Source: JAVJST01 sp965229715
GTDB lineage: Bacteria; Pseudomonadota; Alphaproteobacteria; Rhodospirillales; Casp-alpha2
Direction: 5' to 3'
DNA: 64,000 nucleotides
Assembly: GCA_965229715.1 (NCBI GenBank)
Contig: CBDDJL010000001.1
Location: 1 to 64,000, forward strand
Part shown: in pieces, positions 33,218-43,147 of the stretch
Layout: each line of letters starts with the position of its first letter
Numbering within the stretch: position 1 is the stretch's first letter
The notes under the pieces: model-generated
Told to the model about the DNA's origin: nothing
Database searches by the model: none
Seen by the model: the letters and a program-made list of their open reading frames with translations, nothing else
Position numbers and translations under genes: made by a program

Positions 33218-36200
33218 TCAGGCCGCAGCGTCGGCCGCCTTGCCGAAGCGGCGCGCCAGCCTGTTCTTGACGTTCGCCCGCAGCATCAATGCCGACGGCG
33301 TTACAACCAGCGTCAGAATCGTTGCGAACACGAGCCCGAAAACGATCGCGGTGGAGAGCTGCTGCCACCACTGCGTCGACGGCGCCCCAACGGCGATCTC
33401 CCGGCTGACGAAATCGATGTTTACGCCGAGGACCATGGGCATCAAACCCAGCACGGTCGTGACCGTTGTCAGCAACACCGGCCGCAAACGCTGCGCCCCG
33501 GTTCGCAGCAGCGCCGTGCGGACATCCGGCGCCGTCTTGACCAGACGGTCGAAGGTGTCGATCAGCACGATATTGTTGTTCACGACAATGCCCGCCAGGG
33601 CAATGACACCGATCCCGCCCATAACGATGCCGAACGGCTGATGGGTCACGAGCAGCCCGATGAACACGCCGACCGTCGACATGATGACCGCGGACAGGAT
33701 CAGGAACGCAGAATAAAAACTGTTGAATTGCGTGACCAGAATGATCGCCATGATGAACAGCGCCACGACGAAGGCCTTGCCGAGGAAGGCTTCCGCCTTG
33801 CGTTGCTCTTCGTCTTCGCCCTTGAACGTGACGTCGATCGCATCCGGCAGCGGATTCTCGGCGAGCCAGGCTTGCAGCGCCCTGACGCGGCCGTCGACCA
33901 GCAGGCCCTCGGCGACATCCGCCTTGACGTTCATCACCCGGCGCGCGTCCGACCGCTTGATCGTGCCGATGCTCTGCCGCGGTTCGCGCTCGACGAAGTT
34001 GGAGATCGGCACCGCCCCCATATCGGTGGTGACGCGAATATCGCCGAGTTCGTCGATTGTCCGGTATTCGACCGGATAGCGCGCGCGAATGTCGATTTCC
34101 TCATCGCTGTCGTCCGGCCGGTATTCGCCCAGCTTGATTCCGGTAGTGACCATTTGTACGGCCCGGCCGACCCTGTCGATGTTGGCGTTGAACTTGGCGG
34201 CCTGTGACCGGTCAACCGTCAGCACCCAGTCGATCCCGGGCAGCGGCCGCTCATCCTCGACGTTGATAAATCCGCCAACGGCCTCAATACCCTGCAATAC
34301 ATGCTCAACCGCGTTGGTCAGCAGCGCGGGCTGGCGCGAAGCCAATTGAACCTGCAAGGCCTTGCCGACGGGCGGGCCTGACTCCTGTTTGCGCTGGTCG
34401 ATGTGAATACCGGCCAGATCGGCGGTCCGTTCGCGGATGTCGGCCAGCACCGCGCTCGCCTTGCGCCGCTCGTCCCAATCGATGAACTCGAGCGTGATGA
34501 TGCCGATGATATCCTCGGCTTCCTCGCTCTGTTCGCTCTGGCCGGTTCGCGTGTAGACCGATTCAAGCTCCGCCATGCCGAGTAACCTCTGCTCGACATC
34601 GACCATCAGGGCGCGCTGTTCATAGACCGACAGATTACCACGCGCGCGAACCTGCAACTGCGCAATCTCGGGTTCGACGTCCGGGAAGAACTCGACGCCG
34701 CGACCGAACGTGCCGTAGACCACCTGAACCCCGACCAGCATGGTCACGGCCGCCAGCAGCACCTTGCCGGGATGGTCTAGCGAACGGCGCAGGACGCCGA
34801 GGTACGCCCCGGTAAAACCGCCGACCCCGTCGAGATCGCCGCCGCCCTCGCTCGACCCGGCAAGCCCCTTGGCGAGCGAGGCCTTGGCCAGGGCCCCGAC
34901 CTTGCCGATCTGTGCGCCGAGGGTCGGCACGAAGACCAGCGCCATCGCCAGCGACGCCGATAGCGTAATCAGCAGCGTCATCGGCAGGAACTTCATGAAC
35001 TCGCCGACCACACCCGGCCAGAAAACCAGCGGCAGGAACGCGGCAAGCGTGGTCGCCGTCGAGGCGATGATCGGCCATGCCATACGTTTGGCGGCGAGCG
35101 CGTAGGCATCCCGCCGATGCTCCCCCTCGAGCATCTTGCGGTCGGCATATTCGGTCACCACGATGGCGCCATCGACCAGCATGCCAACGGCGAGAATCAG
35201 GCTGAACAGCACGACGATGTTGACCGTGACGCCGAACCCGTAAAGCACGAGAATGGCCGTGAGGAACGAGCCCGGAATGGCGATACCGACGAGAAACGCG
35301 GTGCGGAATCCGAGCGCCGCGATGATCACGATCATGACCAGCAGCACCGCGCTGATCACGTTGTTCTGCAGGTCGGCCAGCATGTTGCGAATATCGCGCG
35401 AGCGGTCCTGCAGAAAACTCACCTCGACGGCGGTCGCCAGGCCCACCGGCCAATGCGTACGTTCGCGCTCAACGACGTCCCGAACCCGTTCGATGGTGTC
35501 GATGATATTCTCGCCGGTTCGCTTGGTCACTTCCAGCGCCAGCGCCGGCTTGCCGTTGACCTGGGCGAAACTCTCGGCGTCCTTGAAACCGCGTCTCACC
35601 TCGCCGATATCGCCGAGCACGACGACGTTGTCGCCGTCGGTCGCCACCGGCATGCCCGTGATGTCGCGTATGGTCTCGAACAGGCCCGGCACCTTGATCG
35701 AGAATCGCCCGTTCCCGGTGTCCTGCTGACCGGCGGCAACCAGCAAATTGGAGGCGCGGACGGCGTCCACCGTCTCGATGACCGACAATCCGTAGCTCTC
35801 GATGCGGATCGGATCGATCAACACCTCGACCAACTCTTCGCGATCGCCGGCGATCTCGACCTTCAGAACGGACGCGATGCTCTCAAGCTCGTCGCGCAGG
35901 TCGCGCGCAACATCGAGCAGCGCGCGTTCGGGAATGTTGCCGGCCAGCGCCACGACAATGACCGGGAAAAGCGAGAAATTGACCTCGCTCACCGTCGGCT
36001 CCTCGGTCTCATCGGGCAGCTCGGGCTTCGCCGTGTCGACCTGTTCGCGCACGTCGATCAGGGCCTGATCGGCATCGAAACCGGCCTCGAACTCGAGGAT
36101 CATGTTGGCGCCGCCCTCGTAGCCGATGGCACGCAATTCCTTCATGCCTTCGATCGTCCGTAGTTCCTGCTCCATCGGCCGGATCAACAGACGCTCGGCG

Positions 36201-36373
36201 TCTTCGGGCGATATGCCCTCGTGCACCAACGAAACGTAGATAATCGGGATGTTGATGTCGGGCTCGGACTCCTTGGGAATCTCGTGATAGGCCACGGTGC
36301 CGCTGATCAGGATCAGCACCAGCGACGAGAGGATCGTCCGCGAGCGGCTGATGGCGGCATCGATGAGGGTCAT
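33218..36373 (-). CDS. RND efflux pump, inner-membrane permease
   Basis: This 1051-residue protein is a resistance-nodulation-division transporter with twelve membrane helices and two large periplasmic loops. The start is typical (LIDAAISRSRTILSSLVLIL, SEPDINIPIIYVS). The helix-4 proton-relay motif reads GMLVDGAIVVTEYADRKM: one Asp is kept, while the second Asp of AcrB is Gly, as in several HAE1/CusA-like subgroups. Substrates cannot be read from sequence. It follows its adaptor gene by 11 bases in the same operon. No outer-membrane channel gene is present, so a shared TolC is expected. Confidence 0.93.
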   Translation of the reverse strand: MTLIDAAISRSRTILSSLVLILISGTVAYHEIPKESEPDINIPIIYVSLVHEGISPEDAERLLIRPMEQELRTIEGMKELRAIGYEGGANMILEFEAGFDADQALIDVREQVDTAKPELPDETEEPTVSEVNFSLFPVIVVALAGNIPERALLDVARDLRDELESIASVLKVEIAGDREELVEVLIDPIRIESYGLSVIETVDAVRASNLLVAAGQQDTGNGRFSIKVPGLFETIRDITGMPVATDGDNVVVLGDIGEVRRGFKDAESFAQVNGKPALALEVTKRTGENIIDTIERVRDVVERERTHWPVGLATAVEVSFLQDRSRDIRNMLADLQNNVISAVLLVMIVIIAALGFRTAFLVGIAIPGSFLTAILVLYGFGVTVNIVVLFSLILAVGMLVDGAIVVTEYADRKMLEGEHRRDAYALAAKRMAWPIIASTATTLAAFLPLVFWPGVVGEFMKFLPMTLLITLSASLAMALVFVPTLGAQIGKVGALAKASLAKGLAGSSEGGGDLDGVGGFTGAYLGVLRRSLDHPGKVLLAAVTMLVGVQVVYGTFGRGVEFFPDVEPEIAQLQVRARGNLSVYEQRALMVDVEQRLLGMAELESVYTRTGQSEQSEEAEDIIGIITLEFIDWDERRKASAVLADIRERTADLAGIHIDQRKQESGPPVGKALQVQLASRQPALLTNAVEHVLQGIEAVGGFINVEDERPLPGIDWVLTVDRSQAAKFNANIDRVGRAVQMVTTGIKLGEYRPDDSDEEIDIRARYPVEYRTIDELGDIRVTTDMGAVPISNFVEREPRQSIGTIKRSDARRVMNVKADVAEGLLVDGRVRALQAWLAENPLPDAIDVTFKGEDEEQRKAEAFLGKAFVVALFIMAIILVTQFNSFYSAFLILSAVIMSTVGVFIGLLVTHQPFGIVMGGIGVIALAGIVVNNNIVLIDTFDRLVKTAPDVRTALLRTGAQRLRPVLLTTVTTVLGLMPMVLGVNIDFVSREIAVGAPSTQWWQQLSTAIVFGLVFATILTLVVTPSALMLRANVKNRLARRFGKAADAAA

Positions 36374-36384
36374 CCCGCCAGCCT

Positions 36385-37455
36385 CTAGTCCGTTGCGACG
36401 ACCGGGTCGACCGGTTGACCGCCAACGACGAACTCCTGACCGGTCACGATGATCCGTGCGGCACGATCGAGACCGGCGACCCAGATGCCTTCGACCTCAT
36501 CGCGTATGATGGAGACCGGCTGAAACAGGGCTTCGTCGGCCGCCGTCACCGTCATGACGCCGAGCCTGCCGTCGTCATCGAGGGTCAGCGCGGCGGGCGA
36601 TATGCGATGCGCCGGACGACTGTCGATTTCGAGCAGCACTTCCGCCGTCAGTCCCTCGGCAATGGCGTAATCCGGATTTTCGACGGCGATCTCGACCTTG
36701 AAGGTGCGGGTTTCAGAATTGCCCGACCGCGACACGAAGCGAACCAGGCCGACGGCGTCCTCGCGCCCGACGATCCTGACTCGCGCCCGGTGCCCCGTCC
36801 GCACGGCGGAGATGTCGCGTTCGGAAATGCCGACGGTGACGACGATGGGATCGAGATCGGCGACATAGGCGACGGGGTCGCTGTGGTCGAGCACATCGCC
36901 GACTTCCGCGGAGATCTCGTCGACAACGCCATCGAAGGGCATTTCGATGCGGGTATGGCGAATGTTCAGTTCCGCCGCCTCGACAGCAGCTCGCGCCCGC
37001 GCCAGGGCCGCAGCGGCCTCGGCCAGGCCGATTTCCGTACTGAACTGCTTCTTCGAAAGCTGCTCGGCGGCGCTGAAGTTGATCTCGCGGAACTTGAGCT
37101 CCTTCTGCGCTTCCTCGAGCGCGCTTTGCCGGTCTTCCATGGCGAGCCGAACGATCGTTTCGCCCTTGCCGACGCGGGATCCTTCCTCCGCTTCGATGGC
37201 GCTGACCGGCGCCGCCGTCTCCGCCTTCAGCGTGACCGCGCGATCGGCCTCGGTGCGACCGAACACACGGACCACGCGGGGCGTCAACTGCGCCTGGCTC
37301 TCGACGATGCGAACCGCAGCGGGCGCACCGGCGTTTTCCGGTGCGGCCGGCGCGGTTGCCTCGGCCGTTTCGTCATCACCCAGGATCAGGCCGCTGGCGA
37401 TCCATAGAATGACCGCGGCAGCGATGGCCATGGCGCTGAGAACGGATCGGTTCAT
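36385..37455 (-). CDS. RND efflux periplasmic adaptor (membrane fusion protein)
   Basis: The 356-residue HlyD/AcrA-type adaptor starts with a membrane anchor (SAMAIAAAVILWIASGLILG). It continues with the barrel-sandwich half-motifs (VTLKAETAAPVSAIEAEEGS, MPFDGVVDEISAEVGD), a coiled-coil hairpin (about 110-165, Ala/Glu-rich) and a beta-barrel domain. It docks the pump encoded next to an outer-membrane channel. It is the first gene of the two-gene operon. Confidence 0.92.
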   Translation of the reverse strand: MNRSVLSAMAIAAAVILWIASGLILGDDETAEATAPAAPENAGAPAAVRIVESQAQLTPRVVRVFGRTEADRAVTLKAETAAPVSAIEAEEGSRVGKGETIVRLAMEDRQSALEEAQKELKFREINFSAAEQLSKKQFSTEIGLAEAAAALARARAAVEAAELNIRHTRIEMPFDGVVDEISAEVGDVLDHSDPVAYVADLDPIVVTVGISERDISAVRTGHRARVRIVGREDAVGLVRFVSRSGNSETRTFKVEIAVENPDYAIAEGLTAEVLLEIDSRPAHRISPAALTLDDDGRLGVMTVTAADEALFQPVSIIRDEVEGIWVAGLDRAARIIVTGQEFVVGGQPVDPVVATD

Positions 37456-37595
37456 GAGACGCTTCCTCGGCGAGGTCCGATAACGGATGGTCCAGTGATG
37501 GAGGCGGTATACAGACTGGTCCGGTATTGGTCTACCGCTCTATCCGGGACTCTGCCATGCGTTACACGAATGAAACGAAAGGCTCGATCAGGACC

Positions 37596-38585
37596 CTATA
37601 GCGGGTAGACCGGCTGATCCTTCGGCCGCAGGAAGTAACGCCGCGCCACGTCGCCATAACTTCGGAACACGTACCCGCCGTTCCGCGCGGCAATGGCGTC
37701 GCGATTCAGCGCGTATACGCGGGCAAGATCGTACCACGGCATGCCCGGGCGTTCGTGGTGAACGAAGTGGAAATTGTTGCCGAGATAGAGCAGCGTCCAG
37801 AACCATCCGCCTTCGACAATCGCCGTCCGCTCGTCGGCCGTCTTGGCGGGACGGTGCTCCAGGAAGGACCGCATCATCAATAGTCCCATGCCGGGATACG
37901 CGACGCCGACTAGATAGATCCAGGGGGCAATTCCGCCGACCGTCTCGACGACATAGAGTACCCCTGCGACAAGCACGCCGTGGCTGCCCCATTCGAGCCA
38001 CGCGACCGCATCGCCCGCGACCAGTCGCCGCAGTTCCGACCGCGCGAGAGCGAGCGTTGCGAACGCCGGTCCCATGAGGAAGCGCCCCAGCATCGAGTTG
38101 TAGGCCGCCAGTATTTTTCTTTTTATCGGCCCGGTCGCGGCCCAGCGTTCGGGCGAGACATAGAACGTCTCCGGGTCATGATCCGGCTCGGTGAGGATCT
38201 CGACGGCATGGTGGACGAGGTGCGTGCGGCGGAAAATGCTGTACGGATAGACCAACCCCAAGGGCGGCAATCCCAGGAGGCCGTTGATCCATTTGTTACG
38301 GGTCGGATGACCATGGATCAGTTCGTGCTGCAGATGGCCATGCCACGTCACCCAGACGGCGAGAACGGGCAACACCAGCCACAGCGGCAGCCATGCCGTC
38401 GCCGCGAGCAAGGTCAGCCAGCCACCGTAAACGGCGGCAATGACGACCCACGTCGGGCCCTCGATCCGACGCCACATGTTCGTCGATGAGTCGTCGAACC
38501 CCGTCGTGTCCGTCAGCGTCGCGTCGGTTGACGGCGCGTATGGCAACGACGTACGGCAGGCCGAAATATCAGCGGACAGCTCCAT
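37596..38585 (-). CDS. Membrane fatty acid desaturase/hydroxylase family protein
   Basis: The 329-residue integral membrane protein has the three histidine boxes of the di-iron desaturase superfamily: HLQHELIHGH, RRTHLVHHA and NFHFVHHERPGMPW. Two pairs of membrane helices flank them. The class includes acyl-lipid desaturases, carotenoid ketolases/hydroxylases and small-molecule hydroxylases. The last box with PGMPWYDL resembles beta-carotene ketolase-like and fatty-acid desaturase members, so the substrate is open. ATG 38585 follows AGAGGATTC. It is divergent from an XRE regulator. Confidence 0.85.
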   Translation of the reverse strand: MELSADISACRTSLPYAPSTDATLTDTTGFDDSSTNMWRRIEGPTWVVIAAVYGGWLTLLAATAWLPLWLVLPVLAVWVTWHGHLQHELIHGHPTRNKWINGLLGLPPLGLVYPYSIFRRTHLVHHAVEILTEPDHDPETFYVSPERWAATGPIKRKILAAYNSMLGRFLMGPAFATLALARSELRRLVAGDAVAWLEWGSHGVLVAGVLYVVETVGGIAPWIYLVGVAYPGMGLLMMRSFLEHRPAKTADERTAIVEGGWFWTLLYLGNNFHFVHHERPGMPWYDLARVYALNRDAIAARNGGYVFRSYGDVARRYFLRPKDQPVYPL

Positions 38586-38712
38586 GAATCCTCTAAGCGC
38601 ATTGGCGCGGGATAATCCCCGCTTGTTCACGGAAATGTTATTGGAATGGCCTTTTGTCGCAACGCGGGAATTGTAACGAAATCAAAAATTATGTAGTATT
38701 TTATTAATTATG

Positions 38713-38729
38713 TTGATTATATGCATCAA
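38713..38729. promoter_or_regulatory. AT-rich promoter region with TTGAT/ATCAA dyad
   Basis: Between the desaturase and the XRE gene the DNA turns AT-rich (about 38676-38735). TTGAT (38713-38717) and ATCAA (38725-38729) form an inverted repeat 15-31 bases before the XRE start, a reasonable place for autoregulation. Confidence 0.4.
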
Positions 38730-38743
38730 TTCTTCGACTTGAG

Positions 38744-39598
38744 ATGGATCGGCGCGAGCTCACACGGCTGTTTCGAACGCGATTGATCGCCGCGATGGAG
38801 CGCGCCGGGATCAATCAATCGCGGCTGGCGAAACGCACCGGTATCGACCGCTCAACCCTGTCGCAGCTGTTATCGCCGCAACTCGTGCGGCTGCCCCGCG
38901 CCGATACCGTTGCGGTCCTCGCCAGCAGTCTGCAGGTCAGCGCGGACTGGCTGCTCGGCCTGACCGAGAGCGAGGATCTGGCGGCGGACATCATGCTCGA
39001 GTCGCTCGAGGTCACGCCGGCGACCGGATCGCCGATCGAGGAGAGCGTCGCCGCCTGGTATGACGAAGCCGCCGGCCAGAAGATCCGCTACGTCCCCTCG
39101 AGCCTGCCGGACCTTCTCAATACGGAAGCGACCACGGACTACATTTACAACGCATTCCAGGCGCGCAGTCCCGCCAGTGCAAAGCGCGAGATCCGCGGCC
39201 GCCTCGAATACACCCGGCTACCGGAGTCGGATATCGAGATCTGCATGCCCCTTGAAGCCCTCGAAACCTTCGTCCGCGGCGAGGGACACTGGCGCGGCAT
39301 GTCGGACAGCGACCGGCGCGATCAACTCGACCTCATGATCCGGCTGACCGAAGAGCTTTACCCCGGCTTGCGCCTGTTTTTGTTCTCCAGCCGCACCCAT
39401 TTTTCCATCCCATATACGGTGTTTGGCGTGCGTCGAGCAGCGGTGTACATGGGGCAGATGTTTTTTGTCTTCAATACGCGCACGCATATCCAGATGCTGA
39501 GCCGCCACTTTGACCAGTTGATCCGAGCCGCCGTGGTGCAGGCGCCCGACGTCAGCGCCCACATGTCCGGCCTACTCGGCGACATCGGCAAGGCGTAA
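38744..39598 (+). CDS. XRE-family regulator with unknown C-terminal domain
   Basis: The 284-residue protein has an N-terminal XRE/cro-type helix-turn-helix (about 8-70: RLIAAMERAGINQSRLAKRT, then IDRSTLSQLLSP and VAVLASSLQVSADWLLGL). Its 200-residue C-terminal part I do not recognise; it is probably ligand-sensing. That part includes RYVPSSLPDLL, EICMPLEALETFVRGEGHW and a strand-rich region near the end. The gene for a PhnD-like binding domain begins four bases after its stop, so the two are co-expressed. Confidence 0.82.
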   Translation: MDRRELTRLFRTRLIAAMERAGINQSRLAKRTGIDRSTLSQLLSPQLVRLPRADTVAVLASSLQVSADWLLGLTESEDLAADIMLESLEVTPATGSPIEESVAAWYDEAAGQKIRYVPSSLPDLLNTEATTDYIYNAFQARSPASAKREIRGRLEYTRLPESDIEICMPLEALETFVRGEGHWRGMSDSDRRDQLDLMIRLTEELYPGLRLFLFSSRTHFSIPYTVFGVRRAAVYMGQMFFVFNTRTHIQMLSRHFDQLIRAAVVQAPDVSAHMSGLLGDIGKA

Positions 39599-39602
39599 CC
39601 CG

Positions 39603-40397
39603 GTGTTCGTCTCGTTCCCGATGTATGGTGCCAGCGACCATGCCGATGCGTTGGCGGTGTGGTGGCGCGCCATTGCCGGCCGGCTGCCCGCGAATTTGTT
39701 CGCCGATATTCCGGACGCACCGTCCGCACCGGGCGCAACGTCGGAACGGTGGCGCGATCCCGCGTTGCTGCTCAGCCAGACCTGCGGCGCGCCGTTGGTA
39801 ACGGAACTGGACGACGCGGTGCGTGTGATCGGCACGCCGGTCTACGATGCCCCGAACTGTGACGGCCACCGCTACCGAAGCGCCGTCACGGTCCGCGAGG
39901 AGTCCGGATACGAGACGCTCGCCGATCTTGCCGGTGCGCGTGCCGCGATCAACGAACCCGGCTCGTATTCCGGCGCCTACGCCTTGCGGCATGCCTTGCT
40001 CGGCATCGCCGAACCGGGCGTTTCCTTTTTCTCGGACGTGATCGAGACCGGCGCCCACATAGAGAGCCTCGCCGCGGTCCGCGATGGTGCGGCCGACTGC
40101 GCCGCCATCGACTGCGTGACGTTGACGCTGGCGCGCCGCGACCGCCCGGCGCTGCTCGACGGTCTGACGACGCTTTCCCGAACGCAGCCCGTGCCGGGCC
40201 TGCCCTACATCACGAATGGCGGAGCTTCCGACGATCAGGTCGCGGCGCTCCGTGCCGCCGTCGCAGGCGCCGTCGAAGACCCGACGCTCGCAAGCGTTCG
40301 CCGGGACCTGCTGCTCGCCGGTTTCGTGCCGACGACCCGTGACGACTACGAACCGGTTGCCGCGGCAATCCGGTCAGTCGAGGAGGTCGTCCTCTAG
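39603..40397 (+). CDS. PhnD/SsuA-like substrate-binding domain protein without signal peptide
   Basis: The 264-residue product matches the phosphate/phosphonate-type binding proteins (PhnD/SsuA/transferrin-like): LSQTCGAPLV near residue 59, then LADLAGARAAINEPGSYSGA, and the hinge region VRDGAADCAAIDCVT. It begins with GTG directly at the fold (MFVSFPMYG) and has no signal peptide or lipobox, so it is probably cytoplasmic. Four bases separate it from the XRE regulator. A role as a ligand sensor or enzyme-like binding protein working with that regulator is possible. Its end overlaps the convergent MATE gene by 24 bases. Confidence 0.8.
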   Translation: MFVSFPMYGASDHADALAVWWRAIAGRLPANLFADIPDAPSAPGATSERWRDPALLLSQTCGAPLVTELDDAVRVIGTPVYDAPNCDGHRYRSAVTVREESGYETLADLAGARAAINEPGSYSGAYALRHALLGIAEPGVSFFSDVIETGAHIESLAAVRDGAADCAAIDCVTLTLARRDRPALLDGLTTLSRTQPVPGLPYITNGGASDDQVAALRAAVAGAVEDPTLASVRRDLLLAGFVPTTRDDYEPVAAAIRSVEEVVL

Positions 40398-41789
40398 CTT
40401 GTCGCGGATCGGCATGTCCGGTGGGTCCCGGCGGCCGAGCCAGACGATCCGGAGGGTCATCATCACGCACGCCGAGATCGACGCGAACAGGACGGCGCGA
40501 TAGAGACCCTCGATCCCGCCGCCGAGGGGAAACGCAAGGATCCACGCCAACGGCACCATGATGACGAGAAACGCGACGGTGTTGCAGGCGATCATCGACC
40601 AGGTTTCGCCGCGGCCACGCAGCGTACTGTTGAGGACCAGACGGTTGCCGTCGAACAGAACGATGACGCCGAGCAGCACGATCAGCGGCACGACGACTGC
40701 CTTCAACGCGCCGTCGGTCGTATAGGCCGCGGCGATCAGCTCCGGCATGGCGATCAACACAAGGGCGCAGCCCGCCATGATCAACGTGCAGAGACCGACC
40801 CCGGTCCACCCCGCGAGACGGGCGCCGGAATGCATCCCGGCGCCTTTGGCGAACCCGACGCGAACGGCTGTGGCCGAGCCGACGCCGATGGCGATCATCG
40901 CGGTAAAGACCAGCAGGTTGAAAATCACCGCGTGGGCGCCGAGCGCGAGCGCGCCCAGCCGCCCCGCCATGATGCCGAGCATGGCGAAGCCAAAGGACTC
41001 GCCGCCGATGGCGAGACCGGAAGCGAGACCGATCCGGCGCTGCCGGGCCCAGGACGCCCAGCCGCCATCTGGACGCCTGCGAATGCCGAGGGTCTCGCGG
41101 TCGCGCAGGTTCCAGATGTAGGCGGCAATGACGATCGCGAGAGAGATCCGGATGATGGTCGTCGCCCAGGCCGAACCCACGCCGCCAAGGGCGGGCATGC
41201 CGAGATTGCCGCCGATCAGCATCCAGTTGAGCAGCAGGTTGACGACGTTGGCGACGGCCATCAGGACCATGCCGACGAGCGGCCGCTTGATGCCTTCGAG
41301 AAAAAAGTTCGAGGCGATGAAAAACAGCACGAACGGCAGGCCGAGGCCGAGCACCACCAGCACCTCGCCGCCCTTGCGCGCGAGGTCCGGATCCTGCCCC
41401 GTGAACAGCAGGATCTGTTGTCCGAACAGGCAGACCGCCGTTCCCGCGAGGCCGACGGCGAAGCCGAACGGCGCACCGCGCCGCCACACCGCGCCGACAT
41501 CGCCGAGACGGCCTTCGCCGAACGTCATGGCGGTCATGACCTGGGTGCCCATGACGATACCGACGCCGAACACCAGCATCGGCCCGAACGGAGCCAGGCC
41601 GATGGAGAGATAGGCGAGCTCGATGCTGGCGTAGCGGCCGACCATGATGGTGTCGACCAACGCCATGAGCATGACGCCGGAACGCGCCAGGATCGCCGGC
41701 CACGCCAGCCGGATCAGCTCTGCGGCATCGGTGCGAACGCGTTTGCCCGGCGGCACATCGCCGCCGCTCATGGCCACTGGTTCATGCAT
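40374..41789 (-). CDS. MATE-family multidrug/cation antiporter
   Basis: The 471-residue protein is a twelve-helix MATE transporter. It has the N-terminal LAWPAILARSGVMLMALVDT start with IMVGRYASIELAYLSIG, and a matching second half beginning GLASGLAIGGESFGFAMLG. MATE proteins export organic cations using Na+ or H+ gradients. The start is uncertain between ATG 41789 (MHEPVAMSGG) and ATG 41771 (MSGGD); neither has a good ribosome site. It converges on and overlaps the PhnD-like gene. Confidence 0.9.
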   Translation of the reverse strand: MHEPVAMSGGDVPPGKRVRTDAAELIRLAWPAILARSGVMLMALVDTIMVGRYASIELAYLSIGLAPFGPMLVFGVGIVMGTQVMTAMTFGEGRLGDVGAVWRRGAPFGFAVGLAGTAVCLFGQQILLFTGQDPDLARKGGEVLVVLGLGLPFVLFFIASNFFLEGIKRPLVGMVLMAVANVVNLLLNWMLIGGNLGMPALGGVGSAWATTIIRISLAIVIAAYIWNLRDRETLGIRRRPDGGWASWARQRRIGLASGLAIGGESFGFAMLGIMAGRLGALALGAHAVIFNLLVFTAMIAIGVGSATAVRVGFAKGAGMHSGARLAGWTGVGLCTLIMAGCALVLIAMPELIAAAYTTDGALKAVVVPLIVLLGVIVLFDGNRLVLNSTLRGRGETWSMIACNTVAFLVIMVPLAWILAFPLGGGIEGLYRAVLFASISACVMMTLRIVWLGRRDPPDMPIRDKLEDDLLD

Positions 41790-41983
41790 GGAGGCTATTA
41801 GGCGTACAATGGAACAAGTTTCAAGGTCGCCGACGGGACAGAAAATATCCGGCGGGGTTTGCGCACCGAATTCCTTGCAGCCCGGAAACCAGTTTTTTTC
41901 ATGCCGCAAGAAACCCGAACTCTGCTAATGAACGCCTGAAGACGATTGCCTGAATACAGTCAAACGTGTGGAGAAGGCATCGC

Positions 41984-43021
41984 ATGACAACATCGACTGA
42001 TCAGGCCGCGGCCTCGCCGACCGACGATCTTTTCATCGGCTCCGAAGCCGGCGAGAGCCGGGACTGGAATTGGCACCCCGATATTCCGGCGAAGATCTCG
42101 CCCCTGTTCGAATGGCCGCTCAGGCCGCTGGCCATCGTGAACTGGTTCGTGGCGACATGGAAGCCGCTATCCGAGCACTTTTTCTACGCCCTGCTCGCGG
42201 TCGCCGTCTGGCATTGGTTGCAGCCGCCACTGGCGGAAACCGCGACCCTGCAGGCCGGTTGGGTGTTCGAGATCTGGCTTCGCAACATCGTCATGATGAT
42301 CGTGTTCACGACCGTCATTCACCTGTGGCTCTACACCTACGCCAAACAGGGAAACGAGCGGAAGTTCGACCGCCGCGGTCTGGCCAACAACAACCGGACA
42401 TTCGCCTTCAACAGTCAATTGCTCGATAACCTAAGCTTCACCCTGATCAGCGGCGTGACGGTCTGGACGATCTACGAGTGCCTGATGTGGCTGGCCTACG
42501 GTAACGGGACGGCGCCGATCATCACCTTCAGCCAATCCCCGGTCTGGTTCTTCCTCGCCTTCGTCTTCATACAGATTTTCCAGTCGCTGCATTTCTACTG
42601 GGTGCATCGTTTCCTGCACTGGCCGCCGCTCTATCGTGTCGCCCATGCGGTCCATCACCGCAATGTCAGCGTCGGCCCGTGGTCGGGGTTTTCCATGCAC
42701 CCGATCGAGCATGTGCTCTATCTCAGCAGCCTGCTCATCCACCTGATCGTGCCGACCCATCCGATCCACATGCTGTTCCATGCCTATTGGCTGACCCTGG
42801 CGACGGCGACATCGCATTCGGGTTACGAGAGCATCGTCGTCAACGGCAAGCCCCGCGTCCGGGTCGGCTCGTTCTTTCACCAGCTGCATCACCGGTATTT
42901 CGAGTGCAACTACGGCAACGTCGAAATGCCGTGGGATCGCTGGTTCGGCTCGTACCATGACGGCACCAGCGCCGGCAGCCGCCGGGTGCGGGAATACAAG
43001 AAAGCGAAAATGGGCGCCTGA
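41984..43021 (+). CDS. Sterol desaturase/fatty acid hydroxylase superfamily protein
   Basis: The 345-residue membrane protein has the histidine clusters of the sterol desaturase superfamily: HFYWVHRFLHW, HAVHHRNVSVGPWSGFSMHPIEH and FFHQLHHRYFECNYGN. About five hydrophobic helices surround them. Members use a di-iron centre to hydroxylate or desaturate lipids and small hydrophobic molecules. GAGAAGG precedes ATG 41984 by several bases. An SDR gene follows 126 bases downstream in the same direction and may act on the product. Confidence 0.87.
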   Translation: MTTSTDQAAASPTDDLFIGSEAGESRDWNWHPDIPAKISPLFEWPLRPLAIVNWFVATWKPLSEHFFYALLAVAVWHWLQPPLAETATLQAGWVFEIWLRNIVMMIVFTTVIHLWLYTYAKQGNERKFDRRGLANNNRTFAFNSQLLDNLSFTLISGVTVWTIYECLMWLAYGNGTAPIITFSQSPVWFFLAFVFIQIFQSLHFYWVHRFLHWPPLYRVAHAVHHRNVSVGPWSGFSMHPIEHVLYLSSLLIHLIVPTHPIHMLFHAYWLTLATATSHSGYESIVVNGKPRVRVGSFFHQLHHRYFECNYGNVEMPWDRWFGSYHDGTSAGSRRVREYKKAKMGA

Positions 43022-43147
43022 GACGGCCGAGTTGTCCGGCCAGCGGGCACGAACGCGTTGGTATGTCAGATGCCGCGCCCGGATTCGGATATCGCGCCCC
43101 GAACGGACGCGATAGTCGTGATCGACACCGATAACGGGAGATCGATC

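Noticed and set aside
35117..36163. Open frame on the plus strand opposite the RND permease gene
   Set aside because: Low-complexity His/Asp/Arg-rich translation typical of an antisense shadow.
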